Shown here one piece after another: positions 8,450 through 17,064 of a DNA stretch of 64,000 nucleotides. The notes below the pieces were generated by a model. That model was given only the letters and a program-made list of their open reading frames with translations. It made no database searches and was not told where the DNA came from. Both the position numbers and the translations under genes were made by a program. Each line of letters opens with the position of its first letter. Position 1 is the first letter of the stretch. The DNA is from an uncultured Prevotella sp. (lineage in GTDB: Bacteria > Bacteroidota > Bacteroidia > Bacteroidales > Bacteroidaceae), in NCBI GenBank assembly GCA_900539625.1, contig UQCW01000002.1, forward strand, positions 1 to 64,000, in the 5' to 3' direction.

Positions 8450-9469
8450 TTACTTCTTGTTGAGAGCGAGGTCAGCCTTAACAGCGCAAGCAACAGAGCA
8501 ACCAACCATCGGGTTGTTACCGATGCCGAGGAAGCCCATCATTTCAACGTGGGCAGGAACTGAAGAAGAACCTGCGAACTGAGCGTCAGAGTGCATACGG
8601 CCCATAGTGTCTGTCATACCGTAAGAAGCAGGACCTGCGGCCATGTTGTCTGGGTGCAAAGTACGGCCCGTACCACCACCAGAAGCTACGCTGAAGTATG
8701 GCTTGCCAGCGAGTACGCGTTCCTTCTTGTAAGTACCGGCAACTGGGTGTTGGAAGCGGGTCGGGTTGGTTGAGTTACCCGTGATGGAAACGTCAACGTC
8801 TTCCTTCCACATGATGGCAACACCTTCGCGAACGTCGTCGGCACCATAGCAGTTGACCTTGGCGCGAGGACCATCGCTGTAAGCGGTTTCCTTAACCACC
8901 TTGAGTTCGCCAGTGAAGTAGTCGAACTTAGTCTGAACGTAAGTGAAACCATTGATGCGGCTGATGATCATGGCAGCGTCTTTGCCGAGACCATTGAGGA
9001 TGCAGCGGAGCGGTTTGTCGGCCGGACGGCTCTGGTTGGCCATCTGGGCGATTTTGATGGCGCCTTCAGCGGCAGCGAAGCTCTCGTGGCCTGCGAGGAA
9101 AGCGAAGCACTTAGTCTCAGGAGAGAGGAGGCGGGCAGCGAGGCGTCCGTGGCCAATACCAACCTTACGGTCATCGGCTACAGAGCCGGGGATGCAGAAT
9201 GCCTGTAAGCCTTCGCCGATGTATTCGGCAGCTTCAACAGCGTCTTTTGCCTTTTCCTTCAATGCGATGGCTGTGCCTACAACGTAAGCCCATTTTGCGT
9301 TTTCGAAGCAAATCATCTGGGTGCTTTCGCATTCCATGTAAGGATCGATGCCGTAAGATTCGCAAATCTGGTTAGCCTCTTCGATATCTTTGATGCCGTG
9401 TTTGTTGAGAGCAGCGAGAATCTGCTTCATGCGACGGTCCTGGCTTTCAAACTTTACTTCTCTAATCAT
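8450..9469 (-). CDS. GGGtGRT protein
   Basis: A 339-residue cytoplasmic protein of the family named for its motif GGGtGRT, seen here as GGGTGRT at residues 264-270. Other strongly patterned segments are GIGHGRLAARLLSPETK (about 104-120), AFLAGHESFAAAEGAIKIA and the C-terminal GNNPMVGCSVACAVK with two Cys. The family is conserved in Bacteroidetes, Clostridia and related anaerobes and is nearly always next to a NifU/IscU-like scaffold gene, as here (14 bp upstream on the same strand). Its biochemical role is not established; a role in Fe-S cluster handling is inferred from the pairing only. Confidence 0.85.
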   Translation of the reverse strand: MIREVKFESQDRRMKQILAALNKHGIKDIEEANQICESYGIDPYMECESTQMICFENAKWAYVVGTAIALKEKAKDAVEAAEYIGEGLQAFCIPGSVADDRKVGIGHGRLAARLLSPETKCFAFLAGHESFAAAEGAIKIAQMANQSRPADKPLRCILNGLGKDAAMIISRINGFTYVQTKFDYFTGELKVVKETAYSDGPRAKVNCYGADDVREGVAIMWKEDVDVSITGNSTNPTRFQHPVAGTYKKERVLAGKPYFSVASGGGTGRTLHPDNMAAGPASYGMTDTMGRMHSDAQFAGSSSVPAHVEMMGFLGIGNNPMVGCSVACAVKADLALNKK

Positions 9470-9483
9470 TTTCGTGTTCCTCC

Positions 9484-10185
9484 TTAATCTTTACGTGGGT
9501 CAATAGATTTAACTGCGCCCTGCTCAGCAGTGGTGCGGCCGTAGTGACCAGTTACGCTCTTGAGAGCTTCGTTGGCATCAACGCCCTTCTTGATAGCGTC
9601 CATGAACTTGCCCATGTGAACAAATTCGTAGCCGATAACCTGGTCGTCTTTGTCGAGGTACATCTTGGTGATGTAGCCTTCGGTGAGCTGGAGGTAGCGG
9701 GTGCCTTTCAGCTTCGTGCCGTAGAGCGTACCCATCTGGCTGATGAGGCCCTTGCCGAGGTCTTCAAGACCGGCACCAACAACGAGGCCGCCTTCAGAGA
9801 AAGCGCTCTGCGTACGTCCGTAAACGATCTGAAGGAAGAGTTCACGCATAGCGGTGTTGATGGCATCGCAAACGAGGTCTGTGTTGAGCGCCTCGAGGAT
9901 GGTCTTGCCCGGGAGGATTTCGCTGGCCATGGCGGCTGAGTGAGTCATACCTGAGCAACCGATTGTTTCAACCAAGCATTCTTCGATGACACCTTCCTTG
10001 ACGTTGAGCGTCAGTTTGCAAGCACCCTGCTGGGGAGCACACCAACCCACACCGTGAGTCAAACCAGAGATGTCCTTGATTTCCTTTGCTTGTACCCACT
10101 TGCCTTCTTCGGGAATGGGAGCTGGGCCATGGTTGGGGCCTTTGGCCACGCAACACATGTTTTGAACTTCGTGTGAATATTCCAT
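9484..10185 (-). CDS. Fe-S cluster assembly scaffold protein (NifU/IscU N-terminal type)
   Basis: A 233-residue protein whose central part (about residues 40-145) resembles the IscU/NifU N-terminal scaffold. Cys49 (GWCAP), Cys77 (TIGCSGMTHSAA) and Cys106 (LVCDAINTA) fall in the order of the three cluster-ligand cysteines of IscU. It carries an N-terminal extension with a Cys-Cys pair (residues 11-12) and a C-terminal extension beyond the usual scaffold length. It is the first gene of a two-gene operon with the GGGtGRT protein. No cysteine desulfurase is nearby, so it may use a shared sulfur source. Confidence 0.85.
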   Translation of the reverse strand: MEYSHEVQNMCCVAKGPNHGPAPIPEEGKWVQAKEIKDISGLTHGVGWCAPQQGACKLTLNVKEGVIEECLVETIGCSGMTHSAAMASEILPGKTILEALNTDLVCDAINTAMRELFLQIVYGRTQSAFSEGGLVVGAGLEDLGKGLISQMGTLYGTKLKGTRYLQLTEGYITKMYLDKDDQVIGYEFVHMGKFMDAIKKGVDANEALKSVTGHYGRTTAEQGAVKSIDPRKD

Positions 10186-10247
10186 GTCGTTATAATATTA
10201 TAATAAATATGTTATCTCGCTCTTGATGTGTATTCCTATATATATAT

Positions 10248-10302
10248 ATTGTGTGCAGGGCTGGCTCCACACAATTATAATTATAATGCGTAGGCAAAGT
10301 TA
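10248..10302 (-). promoter_or_regulatory. Promoter and leader hairpin of the scaffold-GGGtGRT operon
   Basis: On the minus strand a TAACTTTG -7 element reads from 10302 to 10295, about 110 bp before the scaffold start. The leader contains an 8-bp hairpin (ATTGTGTG/CACACAAT, about 10248-10276) and is otherwise AT-rich. Confidence 0.45.
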
Positions 10303-10387
10303 CGCCATTTTTTTTATTTCAGCGTGCAACTCATCCGCTTTTTTTGTGCGCGGATGTTTTTTTGCTGTTACTTGCTTCGGCGAAGCC

Positions 10388-12316
10388 CTACTTCATGTCG
10401 AGCGTCCAGCGCGATTTGGGATTGTTTGAGAGGACGCGCATGGAGAGCTTGCCGTTTTTGAGCGTGAGGATGCTGACAGTGCCTTTCTTCACTGACGGAC
10501 CGCCGCCGACGTAAACGGGGAATTGGCAGCCGTCGGTGCCTTCGGGATAAAAGGCGGCGCTGTGCGTGTGTGCGCCGATGGCTACGTCGAAGGGTGCTTT
10601 TTTGAGCAGCGGGCCCCAGAGGTCAAGGCATGGGCGGTAATTGTCAAGGTTCCCGAAGACGGGGATGTGGCTGATGAGCACGTGGTGTTTGGCCTGTTTG
10701 AAATCTTTGCTCTTGAGTTCCTTCTTGACAAATTCGGCCTGGTCGAGACGCAGTTGGGTGAAGTCGTTGAGGCCAGCATATACGCCAGTGTTGTCAGGCT
10801 TATCCTCTCCGCAGTCGAGCAACACGAAGCGCGTGTTTCCGCGCGTGAAGGCGGCGTAGGTCTTGTCGTTGTAATAGCCGATTTGGTGGTGCATTCCAGC
10901 AGAATAGTAGTTGCGGATTTCATGGTTGCCGCGCAGGAAGATGATGGGGCGTTCAGCACCGTTGATGGGGTCGGCCAAGGCGTGAATCATGCGTAGGGCG
11001 TGTTCGCGGTTGGTGGGTTCTGGCAGGCAGTCGCCGTTGAAGATGACAAAGTTGGGGTTGACGCCTTCTTGCTCCATGAGTTGGCGGAGCGCGTCGTATG
11101 TCTCCTTGCTTTCGTGGAGGTCGTTGAAGATGGCGCAGACAAACTCGTCGTCCTTTCCGATGCCTGGCGTGGTAAACGAATAGAATTTCGTGCGCAGCGT
11201 GTCGCCTCCGAAATGGTTTTCATAGGCACGTTTCAGCAGCAGTTCTTGAGCGCAGACGCGGTAGAAATAGCGCGTGCCAGGTTTCAGGTCCTTCAGAAGA
11301 ATGTTGTTTTCGATGTCGTAGCACACCTCCTGGCCGTCGAGGATCGTGCGGGCACGCTGTGTGTGGAGAGAGTCGGTGCCAAATTCCACCCAGCAATGGC
11401 ACACGCTATTCGTTTGGAACATCACGTTGACCGAAGTCGGCGTGGCGAGCTGCAAATAAGGCGGAGTCGTCATCAGTTTGCTGACGGGCGTTGGCAAAGC
11501 AAAGTGGGCGAAGATGGCGCGGTGGTCTGAAGCCACTTTGTCAGTACCGACCGTGCGGCTCGTGACGACGGCTGGTTCGTTGATGAATGGTCCTTCCCAC
11601 ACCTGCTTCGGTCCAGTCTTTTCCCGTCCGCGCTTGTAGATGGCGATGTAGTCAATGCAGTCTTTCGGTGTGTCGGAAGGGTAGGTGGCCTGTTGCGTGC
11701 TTGAGCAGAAGTCAAATTCCTTCGCCATAGCTTTGATAAATGGCGAATCGGGCGTGTCGTTCCAGTCTCCGGCAAGGATGAACGGTTTGTCGGTGCTGCG
11801 GGCCGCCTCAAGAATGACGGGCAGTGAGGCCATGCGTTCTTCAGCGTTGAGCGAGAGGTGTGTGCAAGCCACGGCGTAGTCCTTAAATTCTGCCACCACC
11901 AGTCGGCGCGGCTCCTCCTTGCCTGGCAGCGCGTATGACGTCACCTTTAGCGGCTTCTGGCGCGAGAGCAGTCCGATGCCGTATTTTCCGCCTTGGTAGT
12001 CCATCGCCGGGCAGAATGTCTCGTAATATCGCGTTATTTCCGCCAAGGCACCGAGTGCATAGGTCTTTCCGGAGCGCGTGGTCATGCTGTCGACCTCCTG
12101 CAAGGCGATGACATCAGGCTGCCAGCGTTCCAGTTGTTTAGCCAGGCGATGGTAGTCGAATTTACCATCGGTGCCCTCACCGTGGTGGATGTTGTAGGAA
12201 GCCACGCCCAATTGAACGGGTAATTTCGCTGTCTGCGCCTGGAGGCCAGTCATGCCACATGCGGCAAGCGTCAGTGGCATCGCCAGCCGGCGTGCCACAG
12301 AAAGAAGGTGTTTCAT
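10388..12316 (-). CDS. Fused endonuclease/exonuclease/phosphatase and metallophosphoesterase, exported
   Basis: A 642-residue protein starting at the ATG at 12316, which gives a good signal peptide (ending near LQAQ). Residues about 30-285 form an EEP-fold domain: ASYNIHHGEG, ALQEVD, AGDWND and SDHRAIF are the catalytic motifs. A purple-acid-phosphatase-like beta domain follows (about 290-380). The rest is a calcineurin-like phosphoesterase with FNDLHES, FNGDCLP, RGNHEIRN, LISHIPVFG and GAHTHSA. Both catalytic sites look intact, so the protein could act twice on a phosphodiester-containing substrate such as extracellular nucleic acid or phospholipid headgroups. Substrate unknown. An upstream 65-bp extension of the frame is unlikely to be translated. 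Confidence 0.8.
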   Translation of the reverse strand: MKHLLSVARRLAMPLTLAACGMTGLQAQTAKLPVQLGVASYNIHHGEGTDGKFDYHRLAKQLERWQPDVIALQEVDSMTTRSGKTYALGALAEITRYYETFCPAMDYQGGKYGIGLLSRQKPLKVTSYALPGKEEPRRLVVAEFKDYAVACTHLSLNAEERMASLPVILEAARSTDKPFILAGDWNDTPDSPFIKAMAKEFDFCSSTQQATYPSDTPKDCIDYIAIYKRGREKTGPKQVWEGPFINEPAVVTSRTVGTDKVASDHRAIFAHFALPTPVSKLMTTPPYLQLATPTSVNVMFQTNSVCHCWVEFGTDSLHTQRARTILDGQEVCYDIENNILLKDLKPGTRYFYRVCAQELLLKRAYENHFGGDTLRTKFYSFTTPGIGKDDEFVCAIFNDLHESKETYDALRQLMEQEGVNPNFVIFNGDCLPEPTNREHALRMIHALADPINGAERPIIFLRGNHEIRNYYSAGMHHQIGYYNDKTYAAFTRGNTRFVLLDCGEDKPDNTGVYAGLNDFTQLRLDQAEFVKKELKSKDFKQAKHHVLISHIPVFGNLDNYRPCLDLWGPLLKKAPFDVAIGAHTHSAAFYPEGTDGCQFPVYVGGGPSVKKGTVSILTLKNGKLSMRVLSNNPKSRWTLDMK

Positions 12317-12652
12317 GTGTGGTTTGTGATTTGGGTTTAGTGTGTTATTGTAAAAAGGTAATAGCTTAGCTGTCACTTACAAATTTACGGGATTCTGCTT
12401 GGAATATTGTAAAATGGATATTTAATAAATTGAAAATGGTTGCAATTTGTATATGGCAATATCTTCGTGTGTTTGGTAGCGATGTAAAATATGGTTGCCG
12501 ATACGTAGTATTGATGTGTTGGAGAGACCAGTGGTTCTTCGAGAGGTGTGGTTCCTTTAAAAGCTCAAGATGTATAGCCCTTTCTAAAAAGCGATACGCC
12601 CGGCATCGGGGCGAACCGGATGTCGGGCGTATGGATTTCGTGTTTGCTTGTC
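12317..12652. other. Intergenic region between the fused phosphoesterase and the alcohol dehydrogenase
   Basis: The gap holds the dehydrogenase terminator at 12594-12632. The remainder is AT-rich; no gene or clear promoter is visible. Confidence 0.5.
12594..12632 (-). terminator. Intrinsic terminator of the alcohol dehydrogenase gene
   Basis: A 14-bp GC-rich stem (ATACGCCCGGCATC at 12594-12607 with GATGTCGGGCGTAT at 12619-12632, one wobble) followed on the minus strand by CGCTTTTTAG. Confidence 0.75.
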
Positions 12653-13687
12653 TCAATTATAGACAGCCACTTTGATGACACCGTCTTCCTTGTTTTCAAA
12701 CAAGCGGTAGGCTTCTTCGATTTGGCTGAGAGGGTAGCGGTGGGTGATGAGCGGCGTGGTGTCGATTTTGCCTTCCTCGATGAGACGCAGAATCTCTTCG
12801 CAGTCGCAGCCGTCGACGCCGCCAGTCTTGAAAGTGAGGTTTTTGCCGTACATGTCGGGCAGGGGCAGCACTTGGGGTTCGTTGTAGAGCGCCACGATCG
12901 TGACAATGGCATTGGGACGTGCACACAGCCAGGCAAGGCGGAACGTGTCGTTGCCTCCCGCCACTTCCAGCACGCGGTCGGCACCGCCGTGGTCGCTGTT
13001 TTGGGCCACGAAGTCGGCGCATTCCTCAGGCTTCGTGAGAAGAACATCGGGATAGTGTTGCTGCACAAAGGTGCGGCGTTCTTCCGACTGTTCGCAGACG
13101 ATAATGCGCTTCGGGCGCTTCAGCATAGCACAGAGTAATGTGCAAATGCCAGTTGGGCCCGCTCCGATGATGAGCACCGTGTCGTCTTCCGAAATGTCGC
13201 TGATGCGTGCCGCCCAGAAACCCGTTGCCAGAACGTCGCCCACGAAAAGCGCCTGCTCGTCGGAAACACCGTCGGGGATGCGGTTTAGTCCTTGCGTGGC
13301 CAGCGGCACGCGCACATATTCCGTTTGTCCGCCGTCGATGCGGCAGCCGAGCGCCCAGCCGCCGTGGGGCGAAGTGCAATTATTGACATAACCGTGTTGG
13401 CAGAAGAAACATTCGCCGCAGAAAGTCTCCACGTTGACCGTTACGCGGTCGCCCACCTTCACGTTTTTCACTTCCGGTCCGATTTCCTCAACGATGCCCA
13501 CCATCTCATGGCCGAGCGTAATGCCAAGCACCGCCCTCGGCACGCTTCCGTGCTTGATGTGGAGGTCGCTCGAGCAGATGCTGCTCAGCGTGGTGCGTAC
13601 GATGGCATCGGTTGGCTCCAAAATCGTTGGCTTCGGTTTGTCGGTCAGGGCAAACACGCCCTTCTTGATATAAGTGTATGCTTTCAT
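12653..13687 (-). CDS. Zinc-dependent alcohol dehydrogenase
   Basis: A 344-residue medium-chain dehydrogenase. Catalytic zinc ligands fit Cys38 and the His60-Glu61 pair (GHEMVGIVEEIG); the structural zinc loop shows Cys90, Cys93, Cys96 and Cys104. The Rossmann motif GAGPTG is at residues 175-180. It oxidises secondary or short-chain alcohols, or reduces the aldehydes, with NAD(P)H; the closest general pattern is the TdH/Adh group seen in Bacteroidales. It is transcribed alone: a weak -7 element (CAAAAATA, 13809-13816 on the minus strand) lies upstream and a terminator follows. The exact substrate cannot be read from the sequence. Confidence 0.9.
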   Translation of the reverse strand: MKAYTYIKKGVFALTDKPKPTILEPTDAIVRTTLSSICSSDLHIKHGSVPRAVLGITLGHEMVGIVEEIGPEVKNVKVGDRVTVNVETFCGECFFCQHGYVNNCTSPHGGWALGCRIDGGQTEYVRVPLATQGLNRIPDGVSDEQALFVGDVLATGFWAARISDISEDDTVLIIGAGPTGICTLLCAMLKRPKRIIVCEQSEERRTFVQQHYPDVLLTKPEECADFVAQNSDHGGADRVLEVAGGNDTFRLAWLCARPNAIVTIVALYNEPQVLPLPDMYGKNLTFKTGGVDGCDCEEILRLIEEGKIDTTPLITHRYPLSQIEEAYRLFENKEDGVIKVAVYN

Positions 13688-13983
13688 TGTGTTGATTGTT
13701 AGTTGAGTTCCACCATTACTAAGTGGGTGGTCATGGTTATAATGTATATATGATATGTGTTAGGAAACTTCAAGTGCAACGATAAACCAGACCACTTGGT
13801 GCTCACTGCAAAAATAATATTTTTTTGAAACGTAGGCAGTAACCTCATCCGTCATTTTTCAGGCGGTAGGCACGGTGGAGAGGAATGAAGACTGCTCAAG
13901 GGGAACACGTGTGCCATTCGTTAAAACGCGGTGGGTGTGAAAAAAATGTAATGTGGGGGCGGTGAAGTTAGGGATGAATTTTG

Positions 13984-13991
13984 TAACTTTG
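13984..13991 (+). promoter_or_regulatory. Bacteroidetes-type -7 element for the nuo leader
   Basis: TAACTTTG matches TAnnTTTG exactly. Transcription would start near 13998, just before the first arm of the structured leader at 14003. No convincing -33 box is seen. Confidence 0.65.
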
Positions 13992-13997
13992 CGCCCC

Positions 13998-14181
13998 GTA
14001 AGACGAACGACGTGAAAAAGGGAAATCAACATCGTGCGCATGCAGGTTTGCAGGGCGCAGTACTTACTGCTACATTGGCTGCGGAAGAACAATATAGATC
14101 TTTCGCTGCTTTGTTGTGTCCGTAGAAACGGCAGATTCTTTCCCTTGTCTGCCAGTCGCTACGGATTTTTTCGTTCGTTCT
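13998..14181 (+). ncRNA. Candidate structured RNA (leader or small RNA) upstream of nuoA
   Basis: A likely transcript of about 180 nt. Its ends pair: ACGAACGA (14003-14010) with TCGTTCGT (14171-14178), extended by an A-run/T-run. Inside are hairpins TGCGC/GCGCA with nested TGCA/TGCA (14035-14059), CAGT/ACTG (about 14058-14069), an 8-bp stem GCGGAAGA/TCTTTCGC (14081-14106), and a two-tier hairpin TCCGTAG/CTACGGA enclosing GGCAGA/TCTGCC (14119-14165). The last hairpin is followed by six T, so it could also act as a terminator. No coding frame fits. I see no match to RNase P, tmRNA, SRP RNA or a riboswitch I know. Confidence 0.55.
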
Positions 14182-14381
14182 GAAGGGTTCGCAAACGCCA
14201 GCCGCCAGAAGGCGTGCTTCTGTTTCTTTATGAAATGCCGCAGGGATGCTTATGGCATGCCGATGGGTATAGACAGAAGTCTATTGTTCTGATAGGCAGG
14301 AATTTGTGGAACCGCTTCCCGTTTCACGTCAAGACATCTTCGCAAATACATATTAATCATTAATCATAACACAAAAGAGCT
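14182..14381 (+). other. Second half of the nuo leader
   Basis: Between the candidate RNA and nuoA lie 200 bp without a gene. One perfect hairpin stands out: ATAGAC/GTCTAT around an AGAA loop (14269-14284). The last 40 bases are AT-rich and unstructured, as usual before a Bacteroidetes start codon. Confidence 0.4.
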
Positions 14382-14732
14382 ATGAACTTTACCTTATTTG
14401 TCACAGCATTGCTGACAGGTATCTCGTTCGTGGCCGTCGTGACGATTTTGGCCAAACTGATTTCGCCGCGCAGCTTCAACGAGCAGAAGGAAGAGGCTTA
14501 CGAGTGTGGTATTCCAACTCGCGGACGCTCATGGATGCAGTTCCGCATTGGCTACTATCTCTTTGCCATCCTCTTTCTCATGTTCGACGTGGAAACGATG
14601 TTCCTCTTCCCTTGGGCCGTCGTGATGCACACGCTGGGTCCTTCGGGATTGCTTAGCGTGCTCTTCTTCCTGTTTATCTTAGTTCTGGGCTTGGCTTACG
14701 CCTGGAGGAAAGGAGCGTTGAAATGGCAGTAA
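14382..14732 (+). CDS. nuoA: NADH-quinone oxidoreductase subunit A
   Basis: A 116-residue membrane subunit of complex I with three predicted transmembrane helices. The loop between helices 1 and 2 carries the family block YECGIPTRGRSWMQFRIGYY with the conserved Cys, and helix 2 has FLMFDVETMFLFPW with the acidic residues of the quinone-access region. It is the first gene of a ten-gene operon; its stop overlaps the nuoB start by 10 bp. Confidence 0.95.
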   Translation: MNFTLFVTALLTGISFVAVVTILAKLISPRSFNEQKEEAYECGIPTRGRSWMQFRIGYYLFAILFLMFDVETMFLFPWAVVMHTLGPSGLLSVLFFLFILVLGLAYAWRKGALKWQ

Positions 14733-15361
14733 TGAAGAAACCCAAAATCAAATCAATTCCTTACGAGGAATTTAAGGACAACGAGACCTTTGAGAAACTC
14801 GTTGCCGAGCTCAACGCCAAAGGCACGAACGTCATTGTGCGCAGTCTTGACGAACTCATTGACTGGGGACGTTCCAACTCGCTTTGGCCGCTGACTTTTG
14901 CCACGAGCTGCTGTGGTATCGAGTTTATGGCCGTTTGTGCCGCCCGTTACGACATTGCTCGCTTTGGCTTTGAAGTGACGCGAAACAGTCCGCGCCAGGC
15001 CGACGTTATCCTCGTTTCGGGCACCATCACCACCAAAATGGCACCAGTGCTCAAGCGTCTTTACGACCAGATGGCCGATCCGAAATATGTCGTTGCCGTT
15101 GGTGGCTGCGCCATTTCTGGCGGTCCGTTCACCAAGTCATACCACGTGGTGAAGGGCGTTGACAATGTCATCCCCGTTGACGTTTACGTGCCAGGTTGCC
15201 CCCCGCGCCCTGAATCGTTCCTCTACGGCATGATGCAGTTGCAGAGAAAAGTGAAGGTTGAAAACTTCTTCGGAACAACCAACCGCAAGCAGAAAGACCC
15301 CTATCGCCAGAAAATGGAGAAGGTGGAAGAAGAAAACTATAACCAGGAGGAACAGGCATGA
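14723..15361 (+). CDS. nuoB: NADH-quinone oxidoreductase subunit B
   Basis: A 212-residue peripheral subunit that binds the terminal N2 [4Fe-4S] cluster next to the quinone site. The cluster ligands are visible as the tandem Cys pair in TSCCGIEFM, the Cys in GGCAISGG and the Cys in PGCPPRPE. The C-terminal tail (after residue 180) is charged, KKR- and Glu-rich, and longer than in E. coli. It overlaps nuoA by 10 bp and nuoCD by 4 bp (ATGA), which suggests translational coupling. Confidence 0.96.
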   Translation: MAVMKKPKIKSIPYEEFKDNETFEKLVAELNAKGTNVIVRSLDELIDWGRSNSLWPLTFATSCCGIEFMAVCAARYDIARFGFEVTRNSPRQADVILVSGTITTKMAPVLKRLYDQMADPKYVVAVGGCAISGGPFTKSYHVVKGVDNVIPVDVYVPGCPPRPESFLYGMMQLQRKVKVENFFGTTNRKQKDPYRQKMEKVEEENYNQEEQA

Positions 15362-17040
15362 CAGATATAAAGGATAATGCACAACAGAGCGCCGCTCAGC
15401 AGCCAAAGGCCGCTGCCGCTCCACGTCCCGCCGCTCGTCCTGCCGCTCCGGCAGCACCTGCCGCTCCCGCCAAGAACCAGCTCGATGCCAAGGTCGTGGC
15501 TCCTGCCGATTTGCGCAAGGAGATGGAGCGTCTTCGTGCTGAAGAGCACATGGACTTCTTGGAAAACCTCACCGGTTTGGACTGGGAAGAAGAAGGACTC
15601 GGCGTCATCTATCAGTTGGAATCAACTGAAACCGGTAAGCGCGTCAGCCTTAAGAGCGTTTGCGCAGACCGCGAAAACCCAATGTTGCCCAGTGTGAGCG
15701 ACCTTTGGGATATCGCCAATATCTATGAGCGTGAGGTTTACGACTTCTACGGCATCATCTTTACCGGTCACCCCGACATGCGCCGCATCTTTTTGCGCGA
15801 AGACTGGGTTGGCTTCCCGATGCGTAAGGACGACGAGACGGAAAAAAATAATCCGCTTCGCATGACCAACGAGCCGCTCGCCGACGTGACAACGAGCTAC
15901 ACGCTTAATGCCGACGGCACGGTGACGAAGGAAGAGAACAAAATTTTTGAGGAAGACGAGTATGTGGTCAATATCGGCCCGCAGCACCCTTCAACCCACG
16001 GTGTGCTTCATTTCCGCGTGAGCCTCGACGGTGAGCGCATTCGCAAGATCGACCCCGTGCTCGGATATATCCACCGCGGCGTGGAGAAAATCAGCGAAAG
16101 CCTGACTTATCCGCAGACCCTGGCCCTTACTGACCGTCTCGACTATCTCGGCGCCATGCAAAACCGCCACGCGCTCTGCATGTGTATCGAGCAAGCTATG
16201 GGCGTTGAGGTGAGCGACCGCGTGAAGGTCATCCGTACTATTATGGATGAGTTGCAGCGTATCGACTCCCACATCTTGTTCTTCTCCTGCCTCTGTCAGG
16301 ACCTCGGAGCCACCACGGCATTCCTTTATGGTTTCCGCGACCGCGAGAAGATTCTTGACATCTTCGAGGAAACCTGCGGCGGACGCTTGATTTTGAACTA
16401 TAACACCATCGGCGGTGTGATGGCCGATATTCATCCGAATTTCCAAAAGCGTGTCAAGGAGTTCATTCCTTACATGCGTAAGAATATTCAGGAATACCAC
16501 GACATCTTCACAGGCAACGTCATCTTCCAAAACCGCGCCAAGGGTGTCGGTGTGCTCACCAAAGAGCAGTGTATCTCCTTTGGTTGTACCGGCGGTACGG
16601 GCCGTGCGGCAGGCTGGCACAACGACGTGCGCAAGCTCCATCCTTATGCAGCTTACGACCGTGTGCAGTTTAACGAAGTGACCCGCACCGAAGGCGATAG
16701 TTTTGCTCGCTACATGATTCGTCTCGACGAAATCCTCGAGAGCTTGAATATCATCGAGCAACTCATCGACAATATCCCAGAGGGCAACTTCCAGGAGAAG
16801 ATGAAGCCCATCATCAAGGTGCCAGCCGGAACCTACTACAGTGCCGTTGAAGGCAGCCGTGGCGAGTTTGGCGTGCTTCTCGAGAGTAAGGGCGATAAAA
16901 GCCCCTATCGTTTGCACTATCGCTCAACGGGTCTGCCCCTCGTTGCCGTCATGGATACCGCTTGCCGCGGCAACATGATTGCCGACTTGATCACCATCGG
17001 CGGTACGGTTGACTATGTAGTCCCCGACATTGACCGTTAA
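15358..17040 (+). CDS. nuoCD: NADH-quinone oxidoreductase fused subunit C/D
   Basis: A 560-residue fusion of NuoC (30-kDa subunit, about residues 45-175) and NuoD (49-kDa subunit, about 200-560). NuoC shows the ERE-VYDFYGI block; NuoD shows GPQHPSTHGVLHF at its start, the quinone-site histidine region and the canonical C-terminal DIDR. The first 40 residues are an Ala/Pro/Gln-rich low-complexity tail not found in the E. coli enzyme. The fused protein forms the quinone-reducing connecting module together with NuoB and NuoI. Confidence 0.96.
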   Translation: MTDIKDNAQQSAAQQPKAAAAPRPAARPAAPAAPAAPAKNQLDAKVVAPADLRKEMERLRAEEHMDFLENLTGLDWEEEGLGVIYQLESTETGKRVSLKSVCADRENPMLPSVSDLWDIANIYEREVYDFYGIIFTGHPDMRRIFLREDWVGFPMRKDDETEKNNPLRMTNEPLADVTTSYTLNADGTVTKEENKIFEEDEYVVNIGPQHPSTHGVLHFRVSLDGERIRKIDPVLGYIHRGVEKISESLTYPQTLALTDRLDYLGAMQNRHALCMCIEQAMGVEVSDRVKVIRTIMDELQRIDSHILFFSCLCQDLGATTAFLYGFRDREKILDIFEETCGGRLILNYNTIGGVMADIHPNFQKRVKEFIPYMRKNIQEYHDIFTGNVIFQNRAKGVGVLTKEQCISFGCTGGTGRAAGWHNDVRKLHPYAAYDRVQFNEVTRTEGDSFARYMIRLDEILESLNIIEQLIDNIPEGNFQEKMKPIIKVPAGTYYSAVEGSRGEFGVLLESKGDKSPYRLHYRSTGLPLVAVMDTACRGNMIADLITIGGTVDYVVPDIDR

Positions 17041-17064
17041 TCCTATTAAAACAGAGAAAACAAA

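Noticed and set aside
13859..14092. A minus-strand frame of 77 codons in the nuo leader
   Set aside because: It covers the promoter and structured RNA; no domain or start signal.
13998..14381. RNase P RNA, tmRNA or 6S RNA as identity of the structured leader
   Set aside because: The conserved core words of RNase P and tmRNA are missing, and the fold is multibranched, not the single long rod of 6S RNA.
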